Of a stretch of DNA of 41,600 nucleotides, positions 8,117 through 17,751 are shown in pieces (the stretch's first letter is position 1; each line of letters opens with the position of its first letter). This DNA is from Clostridia bacterium (lineage in GTDB: Bacteria; Bacillota; Clostridia; Oscillospirales; QAMX01): positions 1-41,600 of the forward strand of contig JAFXIT010000032.1 of the NCBI GenBank assembly GCA_017532825.1. The letters are read 5' to 3'. Both the position numbers and the translations under genes were made by a program. Under the pieces are notes generated by a model. That model did not search any database. It had not been told where the DNA came from and saw only the letters and a list, made by a program, of their open reading frames with translations.

Positions 8117-9019
8117 TTACTTCATCAGCGAGACCATGATGGCCTTTTGGATGTGGAGGCGGTTTTCGGCCTCCTCGAAGATGTCGTCTGCGTGGGCTTC
8201 GAAGACATCGGCGGTTATCTCCTCGCCTCTGTGGGCGGGCAGGCAGTGGAGCACCATGGCGTCCTTGTTTGCCTCGGCCATAACTGCGGAATTTATCTGG
8301 TAGCCCTCAAAGTCCTTCATGCGCTGGAGCTTTTCGTCCTCCTGACCCATGCTGGCCCATACGTCGGTATAGACCGCATCGGCGCCCTTTGCGGCCTCTC
8401 TGGGGTCACGGACGATCTCAAGGTCCATACCCTTTGCGAAGTCGAGTACCCTCTGATCGGGCATATAGTTTTCGGGGCAGGCGATGGACACCTTCATGCC
8501 GGCCTTGAGTCCGCCGACGATGAGGGAGTTTGCCATATTGTTGCCGTCGCCGATGTAGCAGAGCTTGAGACCGTCGAGCACGCCCTTGCTCTCACGGATG
8601 GTCATAAGGTCGGCAAGCACCTGGCAGGGGTGGCAGAAGTCGGTAAGACCGTTGATGACGGGGATGGAGGCGTACTTTGCAAGGGTCTCGACCTCCTCCT
8701 GCTCGAAGGTACGGATCATAATACCGTCGAGGTAGCGGGAAAGGACCCTTGCGGTGTCCTCGGGGGGCTCACCTCTGCCGACCTGGGAGGCGGTTGCCGA
8801 GAGGAATATTGCCATACCGCCCAGCTGATACATACCCGTCTCAAAGGAGACACGGGTACGGGTGGACGATTTGGTAAATATCATACCGAGGGTCTTGCCC
8901 TCGAGGTGGTGATGCTTTATACCGTTGTGCTGTTCGTACTTGAGCTGGTCGCCAAGCCTCAGCAGATCGTATATCTCCTTGCGGTCAAGGTCAAGAAGCT
9001 TTAAAAGGTCCTTTTTCAT
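8117..9019 (-). CDS. argF: Ornithine carbamoyltransferase
   Basis: Cytoplasmic enzyme that joins carbamoyl phosphate and ornithine to give citrulline. Its 300 residues are typical. Carbamoyl-phosphate motif STRTR is at 52-56, HPCQ at 130-133, and the catalytic Cys loop HCLPA at 258-262, so the ornithine (not aspartate) enzyme is indicated. It is the last gene of the arg operon. Its ATG overlaps the argD stop (ATGA), indicating translational coupling. The terminator at 8074-8105 lies right behind it. Confidence 0.96.
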   Translation of the reverse strand: MKKDLLKLLDLDRKEIYDLLRLGDQLKYEQHNGIKHHHLEGKTLGMIFTKSSTRTRVSFETGMYQLGGMAIFLSATASQVGRGEPPEDTARVLSRYLDGIMIRTFEQEEVETLAKYASIPVINGLTDFCHPCQVLADLMTIRESKGVLDGLKLCYIGDGNNMANSLIVGGLKAGMKVSIACPENYMPDQRVLDFAKGMDLEIVRDPREAAKGADAVYTDVWASMGQEDEKLQRMKDFEGYQINSAVMAEANKDAMVLHCLPAHRGEEITADVFEAHADDIFEEAENRLHIQKAIMVSLMK

Positions 9020-10191
9020 TTCATTTCCTCCAACGTCGACTTGAGGATATCAAGACCCTCGTCGATCTCTTCATAGCTTATAACAAGCGGCGGCAGGAAG
9101 CGCAGCGAGGTCTTTGCCGTAAGGCTTACAAGGCCGTTTTTGAGCAGTGCGGCACAAAGCGGCTTTGCCTCGACCCCTTCGATGTCGATTCCGAGCATAA
9201 GTCCTCTGCCGCGTATCTCGGACACGGGGAGGTTTCTCTTTTTAAGTCCGTCACGGATATATTCGCCCTTTTTGACGACCGATGCGAGGAATTCCTCATT
9301 TCCGACCGTCTCAAGCACGGCAAGTGCGCCTGCGGCCGCAACGGGGTTGCCTCCGAAGGTCGAGCCGTGGGTGGACGGGCCGAGCACCTCGGCACACTTC
9401 TCCGTAGCTACGACGGCACCGATGGGAAGTCCGCCGCCAAGACCCTTTGCAAGGCTGAACACGTCGGGAAATTCGGGGAAGGAGAAGAGACTTCCCGTTC
9501 TGCCGATGCCCGTCTGCACCTCGTCTGCAAGCAGGAGTATATCACGCTCACGGGCAAATCTCCAAAGCTCGGAGAGGAAGCCCTCGTCAAGCGGTATCAC
9601 TCCGCCCTCTCCCTGGATGGTCTCAAACATGACCGCACAGGTGCGCTCGTTTACGAGGCTTTCGACAGAGTCCATATTGGCGTCTGCATAGACAAAGCCC
9701 TCGGTAAAGGGGTGGAAGAACTGATGAAAGACGTCCTGTCCCGTTGCCGAAAGGGTGGTAAGGGTCCTGCCGTGGAAGGAGCCCTTGAGGGAGATTATCT
9801 CGTTTCTTCCCTCGCCGTAGCGGTCAAAGCTGTACTTTCTTGCAAGCTTTATCATGCCCTCGTTTGCCTCGGCACCCGAGTTTGCCATGAACACACGGCT
9901 TCCTTGGGGGCAGAAGGAGGTGAGCTTATCGGTAAGGCGGGCGGTAGCCTCGTTATAGTAGAGGTTTGACGTGTGGGCAAGCCTTGAAAGCTGTCCCTCG
10001 ACGGCGGCAAGCCACGCCGGATGGCGGTGGCCAAGGGAGTTTACCCCGATGCCGCTTGAAAAGTCGATATATTTTTTGCCCTCAACGTCCCAAAGGGTCG
10101 CACCCTCGCCCCTGTCAAATGCGGCGTCAAAGCGGCCGTAGGTGGGCATGGCGGAGGAAGTATCGAGCTTTTTTATCTGTTCAAAGGTCAT
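9016..10191 (-). CDS. argD: Acetylornithine aminotransferase
   Basis: Class III PLP aminotransferase that converts N-acetylglutamate semialdehyde to N-acetylornithine. Of its 391 residues, the cofactor site is visible as LADEVQTGIGRTG (D223) and the PLP-binding Lys as SLAKGLGGG (K249). NSGAEANEG (104-112) is the usual phosphate-binding segment. Its ATG overlaps the argB stop and its stop overlaps the argF start, both as ATGA, so the three are tightly coupled. Confusion with ornithine or GABA aminotransferase is unlikely in this operon. Confidence 0.95.
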   Translation of the reverse strand: MTFEQIKKLDTSSAMPTYGRFDAAFDRGEGATLWDVEGKKYIDFSSGIGVNSLGHRHPAWLAAVEGQLSRLAHTSNLYYNEATARLTDKLTSFCPQGSRVFMANSGAEANEGMIKLARKYSFDRYGEGRNEIISLKGSFHGRTLTTLSATGQDVFHQFFHPFTEGFVYADANMDSVESLVNERTCAVMFETIQGEGGVIPLDEGFLSELWRFARERDILLLADEVQTGIGRTGSLFSFPEFPDVFSLAKGLGGGLPIGAVVATEKCAEVLGPSTHGSTFGGNPVAAAGALAVLETVGNEEFLASVVKKGEYIRDGLKKRNLPVSEIRGRGLMLGIDIEGVEAKPLCAALLKNGLVSLTAKTSLRFLPPLVISYEEIDEGLDILKSTLEEMK

Positions 10192-11060
10192 TTAGACCCC
10201 TCCTGGAGTATCATAGTTCCGATACCTGCGTCGGAGAGCATTTCGATGAGGATGGAGTTTTCAAGCCTGCCGTCGATGATGTGGGCACGCTTGACCCCAT
10301 GTCTGACGGCCTCGACACAGCAGTTGACCTTGGGGATCATACCGCCGGTGATGACACCCTCGTGCATAAGCTGGGGAACGTCGGAAACGTCCATGACCGA
10401 AATAAGGGAGCTTTCGTCCGACGGATCGTGGAGTATTCCTCTGACGTCTGTCAGCAGTATCAGCTTTTCGGCACCGATGGCGGCGGCGATCTTGGCGGCC
10501 GCAAGGTCGGCGTTTATGTTGTAGACCTCGCCGTTTTTGCCCCCTGCCACGGTGGCAACTACGGGCATATATCCCGCCTCTACCGAGGCGTTTATAATGT
10601 CGGTATTTACCTCGTAGACCTCGCCCACAAGGCCGTAGTTTCCGTTGTCGAGAACGTCGGCCTGCAGAAGTCCGCCGTCAAGTCCGCAAAGACCGACGGC
10701 CTTGCCGCCGCTGCGGTTTATACGGGACACGAGCTCCTTGTTTACCTTTCCGCAAAGGACCATCTGGACGATGTCCATGGTCTCCTCATCGGTGTAGCGC
10801 AGTCCGTTTACGAACTTGCTCTGCTTGTTTATCCTGCGGAGCATATCGTTTATCTCGGGACCGCCGCCGTGGACCAGCACGACGTTTATACCGACGCAGG
10901 AAAGAAGGACGATATTGTTGATAACGGCGGCCTTGAGTCCGTCGTTTATCATTGCATTGCCGCCGTACTTTATAACTACGGTCTTGTTGCGGTAGTTCTG
11001 TATGTAGGGCAACGCCTGAGCAAGCACGCTTGCATTTTCAAAATACTTATCCATATCCAT
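10188..11060 (-). CDS. argB: Acetylglutamate kinase
   Basis: Amino-acid-kinase fold enzyme that phosphorylates N-acetylglutamate. It has 290 residues. Motifs are VIKYGGNAM (about 29-37), LVHGGGPEIN (about 62-71) and the C-terminal GGMIPKV segment. An AGGAGC ribosome site lies nine bases before ATG 11060; a second in-frame ATG two codons later is possible. It follows argJ by 16 bp. The start sequence MDMDKYFENASVLAQALPYI resembles the N-terminal helix of hexameric, arginine-inhibited NAGKs. Feedback inhibition by arginine is therefore likely but not proven from sequence. Confidence 0.95.
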   Translation of the reverse strand: MDMDKYFENASVLAQALPYIQNYRNKTVVIKYGGNAMINDGLKAAVINNIVLLSCVGINVVLVHGGGPEINDMLRRINKQSKFVNGLRYTDEETMDIVQMVLCGKVNKELVSRINRSGGKAVGLCGLDGGLLQADVLDNGNYGLVGEVYEVNTDIINASVEAGYMPVVATVAGGKNGEVYNINADLAAAKIAAAIGAEKLILLTDVRGILHDPSDESSLISVMDVSDVPQLMHEGVITGGMIPKVNCCVEAVRHGVKRAHIIDGRLENSILIEMLSDAGIGTMILQEGSK

Positions 11061-11076
11061 TGCGGTAAGGCTCCTT

Positions 11077-12290
11077 TTAGGTACGGTAATCTCCGTTTAT
11101 CTTGACGTAATCGTAGGTCATATCACAGCCCCACGCCGTGGCAGAGGCATCGCCCTGACCAAGGTGTACGATAATGTCTATCTGCTTTTGGCAAAGCAGC
11201 TTTTTTGCAAGCTCCTCGTCAAATTCAAGCCCCGCTCCGTCACGGCAGAGGTCTATCCTGCCCGAGGCCGACTCGAATGTGACCGAGATGCGTGTGACGT
11301 CCAGCTCGACACCTGCGTAGCCTATGGCGCAGAGTATCCTGCCCCAGTTGGCGTCCGCACCGAAGAAGGCACACTTTACAAGGCTGGAGCCGATGATGGT
11401 ACGGGCGACGGTCTTGCCGCTTTCGTAGTCGGGCGCACCCGTTACGTGGCAGGTAAGAAGCCGTGTGGCACCCTCGCCGTCGGAGGCAAGAAGCCTTGCC
11501 GCAGAAGCAGTCAGCTCGCACAGAGCTTCCCGGAAGGCAAGGTAGTCGCCGTTCTCGCTTTCGATAAGGGCATTGCCCGCAAGTCCGTTTGCCATTATGG
11601 CAGCGGTGTCGTTAGTGGACTGGTCGCCGTCTACCACGACGCAGTTTATACTGCGGTCGATAGCGTACTTGAGAGCCTTATGAAGAAGCTCTGCGGTTAT
11701 GGCGGCGTCGGTGGTTATAAAGCAGAGCATGGTGGCCATATTGGGGGCTATCATGCCCGAGCCCTTGCAGATAAGGCCGATGCGGACGGTCTTGCCCCCA
11801 AGCTCAAGCTCGCAGGCGAACTCCTTCTTGACCGTATCGGTGGTCATTATGGCCTCGGCCGCAAGGCTTCCGCCCTCGACCGAAAGTCCCGCAACGAGTG
11901 CGGGCATTGTCTTTGCCACCGGCTCTATGGGAAGGGGCTGACCGATAACGCCCGTCGAGCCGATGATGACGTCCTCGGGAGCGATGCCGAGCTCAGCTGC
12001 TAGAAGCTCGCACATATCTTCAGCTATCTGCGGACCGTCGGGATTGCAGGTGTTTGCGTTGCCGCTGTTGCAAAGGACCGCCCTTGCAACGCCGTTTTCA
12101 AGATGCTTCTTTGTAAGGGTCACGGGAGCGCCCTTTACAAGGTTTGAGGTATATACGCCTGCCGCAGAGGCAGGAACGTCGGAGACGATAAGGGCAAGGT
12201 CGGGCTTGGTGCGGCCCTTTTTGATGCCGCAGAGAAGGCCGTTTGCTCTGTAACCGACGGGAGCGGTAACTCCACCGGGATAAATTTCAT
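11077..12290 (-). CDS. argJ: Bifunctional ornithine acetyltransferase/N-acetylglutamate synthase, frameshifted near the start
   Basis: ArgJ moves the acetyl group from acetylornithine to glutamate, closing the acetyl cycle. Most of the protein is intact in one frame, including GSGMIAPNMATML, where the precursor cuts itself between Ala and the Thr nucleophile, and VDGDQSTNDT. The well-placed start (ATG 12290, after GGAGGG within the argC end) reads MKFIPV and then leaves frame. The expected GGVTAPVGYRANGL... begins at 12276 in another frame and has no ATG, GTG or TTG before an upstream stop. One extra C in the CCC run at 12277-12279 would give MKFIPGGVTAP, the normal ArgJ N-terminus. The cause is either a one-base loss or a sequence error; the rare ATT codon at 12285 is a weak alternative start. 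Confidence 0.88.
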
Positions 12291-12291
12291 A

Positions 12292-13212
12292 CTATCTTCC
12301 CTCCAGCATTATATCCATGCACTGCAGTGCCGCACCCGAGGAGCCCTTGCCGAGGTTGTCAAGACGGGCAAGCAGAAGCGTACGCTCGGGGGTGCCCGAG
12401 ACGAATATCTCTATACCGTCGGTATCGTTGCAGCCGTCGGCGTAGACCGAGCCCTGCGGGGCTTCGGGATTGACCTTGATATTTTCCTCGTCGGCATAGA
12501 ACTCCGAAAAGACGGCACGGATATCGTCGGGGGTGTATTTCTTGGTCATAAGGGTCCCCGGCAGGGGGATCGCAACCGTCATACCCTTGTAGTAGTCGCC
12601 AACGATGGGGGTAAACACGGGGGGATTTTTAAGCCCCGATATCACCGTCATCTCGGGCAGGTGCTTATGTGTCAGCCCCAGGGCGTAGAAGGCAGGGGTC
12701 TCGAGCTCGTCGTGAAGGGGACGCTCGGAGGATTCATAGGTGGCTATCATCTTCTTTCCGCCGCCGCTGTATCCCGTAAGGGAGTGGCAGGTAAGCGGAG
12801 CGTCGGGGGAGATTATCCCCTTTTGCACAAGAACGTAGGCAAGACAGATAAATCCGCTTGCGTGACAGCCTGGGACGGCGACCCTCGATGCGGTACGTAT
12901 GGCCGCCCTGCGCTCCTTGGAGAGTTCGGGGAAGCCGTAGACCCACGCGGGGTCGATACGGTGGGCGGTGGATGCGTCGATTATCCTCGCCGAGGTACCC
13001 TTTGCAAGCTCGCAGGACTCTATTGCCGCAGCGTCGGGCAGGCAGAGGAAGGTTATCTCCGACTCCCCTATCAGACGTTTTCTTTCGGCGGGGTCCTTGC
13101 GAAGCTCGGGGTCTATCTGCAGTATCTCCACGTCCTCACGCAGGGCAAGACGGGATTCGATGCGAAGGCCTGTGGTACCCTCACGTCCGTCGATAAAGAT
13201 CTTATGCTTCAT
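12292..13212 (-). CDS. argC: N-acetyl-gamma-glutamyl-phosphate reductase, short type
   Basis: NADPH-dependent reductase that makes N-acetylglutamate semialdehyde. At 306 residues it belongs to the shorter ArgC type, starting [15 protein letters not shown] with the nucleotide-binding site at the front. The catalytic Cys is C116 in [19 protein letters not shown] and KHLPEM are also family-like. I start at ATG 13212, which overlaps the argH end by 11 bp; a TTG three codons earlier is possible. The stop is TAG, showing that amber is a normal stop here. The SD for argJ lies inside its last codons. Confidence 0.93.
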   Translation of the reverse strand: MKHKIFIDGREGTTGLRIESRLALREDVEILQIDPELRKDPAERKRLIGESEITFLCLPDAAAIESCELAKGTSARIIDASTAHRIDPAWVYGFPELSKERRAAIRTASRVAVPGCHASGFICLAYVLVQKGIISPDAPLTCHSLTGYSGGGKKMIATYESSERPLHDELETPAFYALGLTHKHLPEMTVISGLKNPPVFTPIVGDYYKGMTVAIPLPGTLMTKKYTPDDIRAVFSEFYADEENIKVNPEAPQGSVYADGCNDTDGIEIFVSGTPERTLLLARLDNLGKGSSGAALQCMDIMLEGR

Positions 13213-14584
13213 ACTTTTCAAGCTCTTTCCTTGCTTTTGCTATCTGTTCCTTCACGGCCTCGGGGGCGGGTCCGCCCGCAAGCCTTCTGCCCGCAAGACA
13301 GGTCTCAAGGGCGACTGCCGCATAGACGTCCTCGTCAAAAACGGGACTGAAGGAACGGTATTCCTCAAGGGTAAGACCCTCGAGGGTCTTGTTTTCTCTT
13401 ACACACATGGCAACCGCCGCACCCGTAATCTTGTAGGCGTCTCTGAACGGAAGTCCCTTGGAAACGAGGTAGTCGGCGCAGTCGGTGGCGTTTATAAAGC
13501 CCTTTGCCGCCGCGGCACGCATATTTTCGGGAATAACGGTCATGGTTGCGATCATGGGGGTAAAGGTGGACACACAGAGGTTTACTGTATCCAGAGCGTC
13601 AAAGACGGCCTCCTTGTCCTCCTGCATATCCTTGTTGTAGGCAAGCGGCAGACCCTTCATGGCGGTGAGAAGTGCCGTCAGATCTCCGAATACCCTGCCC
13701 GATTTGCCCCTGACAAGCTCAGCTACGTCGGGGTTTTTCTTTTGGGGCATTATCGACGAGCCGGTGGCAAAGCCGTCGTCCAGCTCGATAAATTTAAATT
13801 CAAAGCTCGACCAGAGGATGATCTCCTCGGAGAAGCGGGAGAGGTGTACCATAACTATCGACAGCGCCCCAAGCAGCTCCATTGCAAAGTCACGGTCGGA
13901 CACGCCGTCAAGGCTGTTTTCGGTTATGCCCTCAAGCCCGAGGCTCTCTGCGACGGCGGCACGGTCAAGCGGATAGGTCGTACCCGCAAGAGCGCCCGAG
14001 CCAAGCGGGGATATTTTGGTCCGCCCAAGGCAGTCGCAAAGCCTCTGACAGTCCCGAAGCAGCATAAACACGTAGGCCATCAGATGATGCCCGAAGGTGA
14101 TGGGCTGCGCCCTTTGAAGGTGGGTATATCCCGGCATAACGGTGCCGACGTTCTTCTCTGCGACATCGCAAAGCGTCCGCACAAGCTCGGTTATGAGGGA
14201 TACCGTACGGGGTATCTCATCACGGAGGTAGAGCCGCAGGTCGAGGGCGACCTGGTCGTTACGGCTCCTGCCGGTATGCAGGCGCTTGCCAGCATCCCCT
14301 ACCCTTGCGGTGAGGGTCTGTTCTATAAAGGTATGGATATCCTCTGCGTCCGACGGGAAGGTAAGCTTTCCGCACTCGAGCTCCGCCTTTATCTCCCCAA
14401 GCCCCGAAAGGATGGCCTCGCAGTCTTCGGGCTCGATTATGCCTTGGGCGCAGAGCATCTTGGCGTGAGCGATACTGCCCTCGATGTCCTGAGCGTACAT
14501 TCGGGAGTCAAAGCGTATGGAGGAGTTGAAGTCGTTTACACGAGCGTCGGTCTCCTTTGAAAATCTTCCCGTCCAGAGCTTCAT
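13202..14584 (-). CDS. argH: Argininosuccinate lyase
   Basis: Fumarase/aspartase-superfamily enzyme that splits argininosuccinate into arginine and fumarate. It has 460 residues. The N-terminus [13 protein letters not shown] is typical. [10 protein letters not shown] carries substrate-binding residues, and the flexible signature loop [12 protein letters not shown] (about 275-286) contains the catalytic Ser. It overlaps argG by one base (TAATG) and argC by 11 bp, so it sits in one transcript. No anomaly is visible. Confidence 0.97.
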   Translation of the reverse strand: MKLWTGRFSKETDARVNDFNSSIRFDSRMYAQDIEGSIAHAKMLCAQGIIEPEDCEAILSGLGEIKAELECGKLTFPSDAEDIHTFIEQTLTARVGDAGKRLHTGRSRNDQVALDLRLYLRDEIPRTVSLITELVRTLCDVAEKNVGTVMPGYTHLQRAQPITFGHHLMAYVFMLLRDCQRLCDCLGRTKISPLGSGALAGTTYPLDRAAVAESLGLEGITENSLDGVSDRDFAMELLGALSIVMVHLSRFSEEIILWSSFEFKFIELDDGFATGSSIMPQKKNPDVAELVRGKSGRVFGDLTALLTAMKGLPLAYNKDMQEDKEAVFDALDTVNLCVSTFTPMIATMTVIPENMRAAAAKGFINATDCADYLVSKGLPFRDAYKITGAAVAMCVRENKTLEGLTLEEYRSFSPVFDEDVYAAVALETCLAGRRLAGGPAPEAVKEQIAKARKELEKYEA

Positions 14585-15807
14585 TAGATGTTTCTCTCCT
14601 TGTCAAGCAGAGCCTTTATCTTAATGGGCAGACCAAAGAGGTTGATAAAGCCCTGCGAATCCATCTGATTGTAAACGTTGTCCTCACCAAACGAGGCAAA
14701 CTCCTCGCTGTAAAGGGTGTAGGGCGAGGTAACGCCGGCGTTGATTATGTTGCCCTTGTAGAGCTTGAGCTTGACTTCGCCCGTAACGGTCTGCTGGGTG
14801 GACTCGACGAAGGCCGAGAGGGCCTCACGCAGGGGGGTGTACCACTGGCCGAAGTAGACCAGCTCGGCAAATCTGCCTGCGAGCTGCTGCTTCATGTGGT
14901 AGGTGTCACGGTCAAGGCAGATGGTCTCGAGCACGTCGTGGGCGTGGTAGAGGATGGTGCCGCCCGGAGTCTCGTATACGCCGCGGGACTTCATGCCCAC
15001 GAGGCGGTTCTCGACGATGTCGATGATGCCGATGCCGTTCTCGCCGCCGAGCTTGTTGAGCTTGTAGACGATCTCGGTTGCCGAGAGCTTCTCGCCGTTG
15101 AGGGAGACGGGTGCGCCCTTCTCAAAGCCGAGGGTGATGTAGGTAGGCTCGTCGGGGGCCTTTTCGGGGGTGACGCCGAGCTCGAGCATTCTGTCATAGA
15201 GGGGCTCATTGGCGGGGCTTTCAAGCTCCATACCCTCGTGGCTGAGGTGCCAGAGGTTCTTGTCCTTGGAGTAGTTGTTCTCCTTGGTCACGGGTACGGG
15301 GATATTTCTGGCCTTGGCGTATTCGATCTCGTCGTCTCTGGACTTGAGCTCCCAGGTACGCCAGGGTGCAATGATGTCGAGGTGGGGGGCAAAGTGCTTG
15401 ATGGTCAGCTCGAAGCGGACCTGATCGTTGCCCTTACCGGTGCAGCCGTGGGCAATGGCGTCGGCACCCTCGGCAAGTGCTATCTCGACGATGCGCTTGG
15501 CGATGAGGGGACGGGCAAAGGAGGTGCCCAGGAGGTAGGTGTTTTCGTACTTTGCACCTGCCTTGAGGGTGGGAACGATGAAGTCGTCGACGAACTCTTC
15601 CCTGAGGTCCTCGATGTAGAGCTTGGAGGCACCGGTCTTAATGGCCTTCTCTTCAAGACCAGAAAGCTCCTTGCCCTGGCCTACGTCGCCAGCTACCGCA
15701 ATGACCTCACAGCCGTAGTTTTCCTTGAGCCAGGGAATTATGATGGATGTGTCAAGTCCGCCCGAATAGGCAAGGACTACCTTGTTGTAATGTTTCTTTG
15801 CGCTCAT
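14584..15807 (-). CDS. argG: Argininosuccinate synthase
   Basis: ATP pyrophosphatase-type ligase that joins citrulline and aspartate. It has 407 residues. The ATP-binding P-loop SGGLDTS is at 15-21, with the usual YIEDLREEF and [15 protein letters not shown] segments after it. It is the first gene of argGHCJBDF. GGAGGAG precedes ATG 15807, with a short leader from the promoter at 15848-15876. No T-box or long leader is present, so control is most likely by a repressor at the promoter. Confidence 0.97.
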   Translation of the reverse strand: MSAKKHYNKVVLAYSGGLDTSIIIPWLKENYGCEVIAVAGDVGQGKELSGLEEKAIKTGASKLYIEDLREEFVDDFIVPTLKAGAKYENTYLLGTSFARPLIAKRIVEIALAEGADAIAHGCTGKGNDQVRFELTIKHFAPHLDIIAPWRTWELKSRDDEIEYAKARNIPVPVTKENNYSKDKNLWHLSHEGMELESPANEPLYDRMLELGVTPEKAPDEPTYITLGFEKGAPVSLNGEKLSATEIVYKLNKLGGENGIGIIDIVENRLVGMKSRGVYETPGGTILYHAHDVLETICLDRDTYHMKQQLAGRFAELVYFGQWYTPLREALSAFVESTQQTVTGEVKLKLYKGNIINAGVTSPYTLYSEEFASFGEDNVYNQMDSQGFINLFGLPIKIKALLDKERNI

Positions 15808-15842
15808 TGTATACTCCTCCGTATATTTATAAATTCTTATTG

Positions 15843-15876
15843 GTATAATTATACATCGCCGTTTACCTTAAGTCAA
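15843..15876 (-). promoter_or_regulatory. arg operon promoter with palindrome at the -10
   Basis: On the minus strand TTGACT (15876-15871) and TATAAT (15853-15848) are 17 bp apart. The -10 lies within the perfect 12-bp palindrome GTATAATTATAC (15843-15854), extended to TGTATAATTATAC. This resembles an A/T-rich ARG box, so it is a plausible ArgR/AhrC operator. A second TGTATAATT lies at about 15887-15895. Confidence 0.6.
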
Positions 15877-15919
15877 TACGGCAGTATGTATAATTCGGTG
15901 CCCTGAAAAGCTTTGAGTA

Positions 15920-17287
15920 TTAGCACTGTTGCGCCAACATCCGTCTTTCGGCCGATTTTCTGACCGCAATAAAGCATACCGAGTGGATCGCGGCGGTGAT
16001 CAGCCAGGAAACGGGATAGGACATATACAGCGACTGTATGGACGGATCCGCAGCAAATACTATGTATATCCATGCAATACGTATGCCGCAGACACCCGCT
16101 ATAGACACGATCATCGGGGCTATCGAATAGCCGAGGCCTCTCAGCATTCCAACCATTACCTCCATTATGCCGCAGAGGAAATAGGTCGGGCAGATGATGG
16201 CGTTTCTTGACTGGGCGTATCTTATTATCTCCGGATCGTTGGTATAGAGCTTAAGGAGCTGTCCGTTTGCAAGCTCTATTACCATACCCACGGCGAGACC
16301 GACCACCGTAACGGTGATAAGGCATTCTGCAAGAACCTTGTTTATCCGCTTGAACTGCTTTGCGCCATAGTTCTGACCGGTAAAGGTCAGTGCGGCGTGA
16401 TAGAAGGTGTTCATTGCAACGTAGATAAAGCCCTCGAGGTTGCCCGCAGCGGCGTTGCCGGCTATTATGCTCGAATTGTCAAAGGAGTTGACAGCCGACT
16501 GTATAAGTACGTTGGAGATGGAGAATATCGAGCCCTGAATACCTGCGGGAAGTCCGATGCGGAGCATCTCGAAAAACTCCTGCTTGTATATCTTGAGCGC
16601 CTTTATCTCAAGGCGGCTGGCGGTGGTCATCTTCATCATCGCCACGATAACGAAGATCGCCGAGAGCACCTGCGATATTACCGTGGCAGTGGCAACGCCG
16701 TCGACGTCCATATTAAAGCCGATGACGAACAGGAGGTTGAAAAGAACGTTTACTGCGCCCGATACGATAAGGAAGTAAAGGGGACGTCTGGTATCACCGT
16801 TTGCCCGCAGGACCGATGCGCCGAAGTTATATACCACCGATGCGGGAGCGCCGATGAAGTATATACGCATATATTTTGTCGCAAGCGGCAAAACGTCGTC
16901 GGGCGTGGCCATAAGTGAAAGGAAAAGACCCGAAAAGGCAATGCCGACTACCATTACCAGCAGTCCGCCGATAACGGCTACGAGCATCGAGGTGTTGACG
17001 GCACGTCTTACTCCGTCGTCATCGTGGGAGCCAAGCCTTCTCGCTATCATAACGCTTGAGCCGACCGAAAGTCCCATTATGACGTTTACGATAAGATTTA
17101 TAAGCGCACCCGTCGAGCCGACGGCGGCAAGCGCCTCCTTACCTGCAAAGCTTCCCACTACCGCAACGTCGGCGGCGTTATAGAGAAGCTGAAGTATGCC
17201 CGTAAGCATCATGGGTGCGGCAAAGGCCAGTATCTTTTTTAAAAGGGGGCCGGTGGTCATATCAATATCGTATTTACCTTGAGCCAC
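15920..17287 (-). CDS. MATE family multidrug/Na+ antiporter
   Basis: Inner-membrane efflux protein of 455 residues with about twelve hydrophobic helices in two similar halves. The opening MTTGPLLKKILAFAAPMMLTGILQ and NAADVAVVGSFAG are typical of the MATE (NorM/DinF-like) family. The best start is GTG 17287, which has AAGGAG six bases before it; upstream frame-open codons lack an SD. It has its own promoter (-10 at 17333-17338) after a terminator. A small hairpin (17301-17318) stands just before the SD. Substrate unknown: drugs, cationic metabolites or siderophore-like compounds are all possible. Confidence 0.92.
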   Translation of the reverse strand: MAQGKYDIDMTTGPLLKKILAFAAPMMLTGILQLLYNAADVAVVGSFAGKEALAAVGSTGALINLIVNVIMGLSVGSSVMIARRLGSHDDDGVRRAVNTSMLVAVIGGLLVMVVGIAFSGLFLSLMATPDDVLPLATKYMRIYFIGAPASVVYNFGASVLRANGDTRRPLYFLIVSGAVNVLFNLLFVIGFNMDVDGVATATVISQVLSAIFVIVAMMKMTTASRLEIKALKIYKQEFFEMLRIGLPAGIQGSIFSISNVLIQSAVNSFDNSSIIAGNAAAGNLEGFIYVAMNTFYHAALTFTGQNYGAKQFKRINKVLAECLITVTVVGLAVGMVIELANGQLLKLYTNDPEIIRYAQSRNAIICPTYFLCGIMEVMVGMLRGLGYSIAPMIVSIAGVCGIRIAWIYIVFAADPSIQSLYMSYPVSWLITAAIHSVCFIAVRKSAERRMLAQQC

Positions 17288-17332
17288 AGTTTCTCCTTTC
17301 TCTCGGTAGGCTCCGAGAACACACAGCATATT

Positions 17333-17338
17333 ATTATA
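17333..17338 (-). promoter_or_regulatory. Extended -10 of the MATE gene
   Basis: Minus-strand TG-T-TATAAT, 46 bp upstream of the GTG start; no good -35 is visible, as is common with extended -10 promoters. Confidence 0.5.
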
Positions 17339-17373
17339 ACACACTCCGATGTAAATTTCTACCCGTATCGCAG

Positions 17374-17411
17374 AAAAAAGCCTCATCTTTTCGCTGAAAA
17401 GATGAGGCTTT
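17374..17411 (-). terminator. Terminator behind the orphan frame at 17430
   Basis: A perfect 16-bp stem (17377-17392 with 17396-17411) with a 3-nt loop; the minus-strand product ends in six U. It must end a minus-strand transcript from 17.43-17.7 kb, where no known gene lies. Confidence 0.85.
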
Positions 17412-17429
17412 AAGGCAGTTGCTTTGCAA

Positions 17430-17588
17430 TCAGTCAGCTATGAGGACAAGCTCTCCGTTTTCCACGGCAAAGCCTACCGTTTCCTCGTTCCGGTAAAACA
17501 CCATATACATTGGTGTTAAATCGGTGTCATTGCAGTATTTTTCCGACTTTCCGACAGAAATGCCGCCCCAAAAAGGATTTTTGAGCAT
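17430..17588 (-). CDS. Unrecognised 52-codon frame, possible gene remnant
   Basis: From ATG 17588 the frame reads MLKNPFWGGISVGKSEKY and ends ...VGFAVENGELVLIAD at TGA 17432-17430. The frame stays open for 76 codons, back to a TAA at 17663-17661. The sequence looks protein-like, and the strong terminator at 17374-17411 starts only 19 bp downstream. There is no SD before the ATG and I do not recognise the protein. It may be a truncated gene, part of a dispersed intergenic repeat, or the 3' part of a structured RNA. The remainder of the 17.29-17.75 kb gap holds the MATE and pot promoters and the hairpin at 17597-17649. Confidence 0.3.
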   Translation of the reverse strand: MLKNPFWGGISVGKSEKYCNDTDLTPMYMVFYRNEETVGFAVENGELVLIAD

Positions 17589-17596
17589 AACACAGT

Positions 17597-17649
17597 ATTC
17601 GGGAGCATTTCTGCCCCCAGAGGTAGGTGAGGGCGGGAAAACCCCGAAT
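17597..17649. repeat. Long imperfect hairpin in the gap before potA
   Basis: Outer arms ATTCGGG (17597-17603) and CCCGAAT (17643-17649) enclose inner arms TTTC (17608-17611) with GAAA (17637-17640) and GCCC (17613-17616) with GGGC (17631-17634), around a 14-nt loop. No run of T follows, so it is not a terminator. It lies at the 5' side of the orphan minus-strand frame. Confidence 0.5.
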
Positions 17650-17682
17650 TTTCTGTAAATTTAAAGAATTTTGCAAAATACC

Positions 17683-17711
17683 TTGACATTCGGGGCAAAT
17701 AGTACTATATT
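17683..17711 (+). promoter_or_regulatory. Promoter of potABCD
   Basis: TTGACA (17683-17688), 17 bp, TATATT (17706-17711); about 34 bp of leader with GAGGAGGA before ATG 17752. Confidence 0.8.
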
Positions 17712-17751
17712 ATATACTGCTGAAATTCACCCGGGACGAGGAGGATGATAA

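Noticed and set aside
12279..12288. Programmed -1 frameshift at AAATTTA in argJ
   Set aside because: The heptamer is in the wrong phase relative to the ATG for tandem slippage, and one missing C explains the break more simply.
12968..14560. Long plus-strand open frame of 530 codons opposite argH
   Set aside because: It is a shadow of argH/argC in high-GC codon use; no SD, no family features.
15808..15900. T-box or arginine attenuator before argG
   Set aside because: The leader after the predicted start is only about 35 nt with no stem or terminator.
14557..15906. Plus-strand frame of 449 codons opposite argG
   Set aside because: Antisense shadow of argG with Leu/Val/Gly-rich sequence and no recognisable domain.
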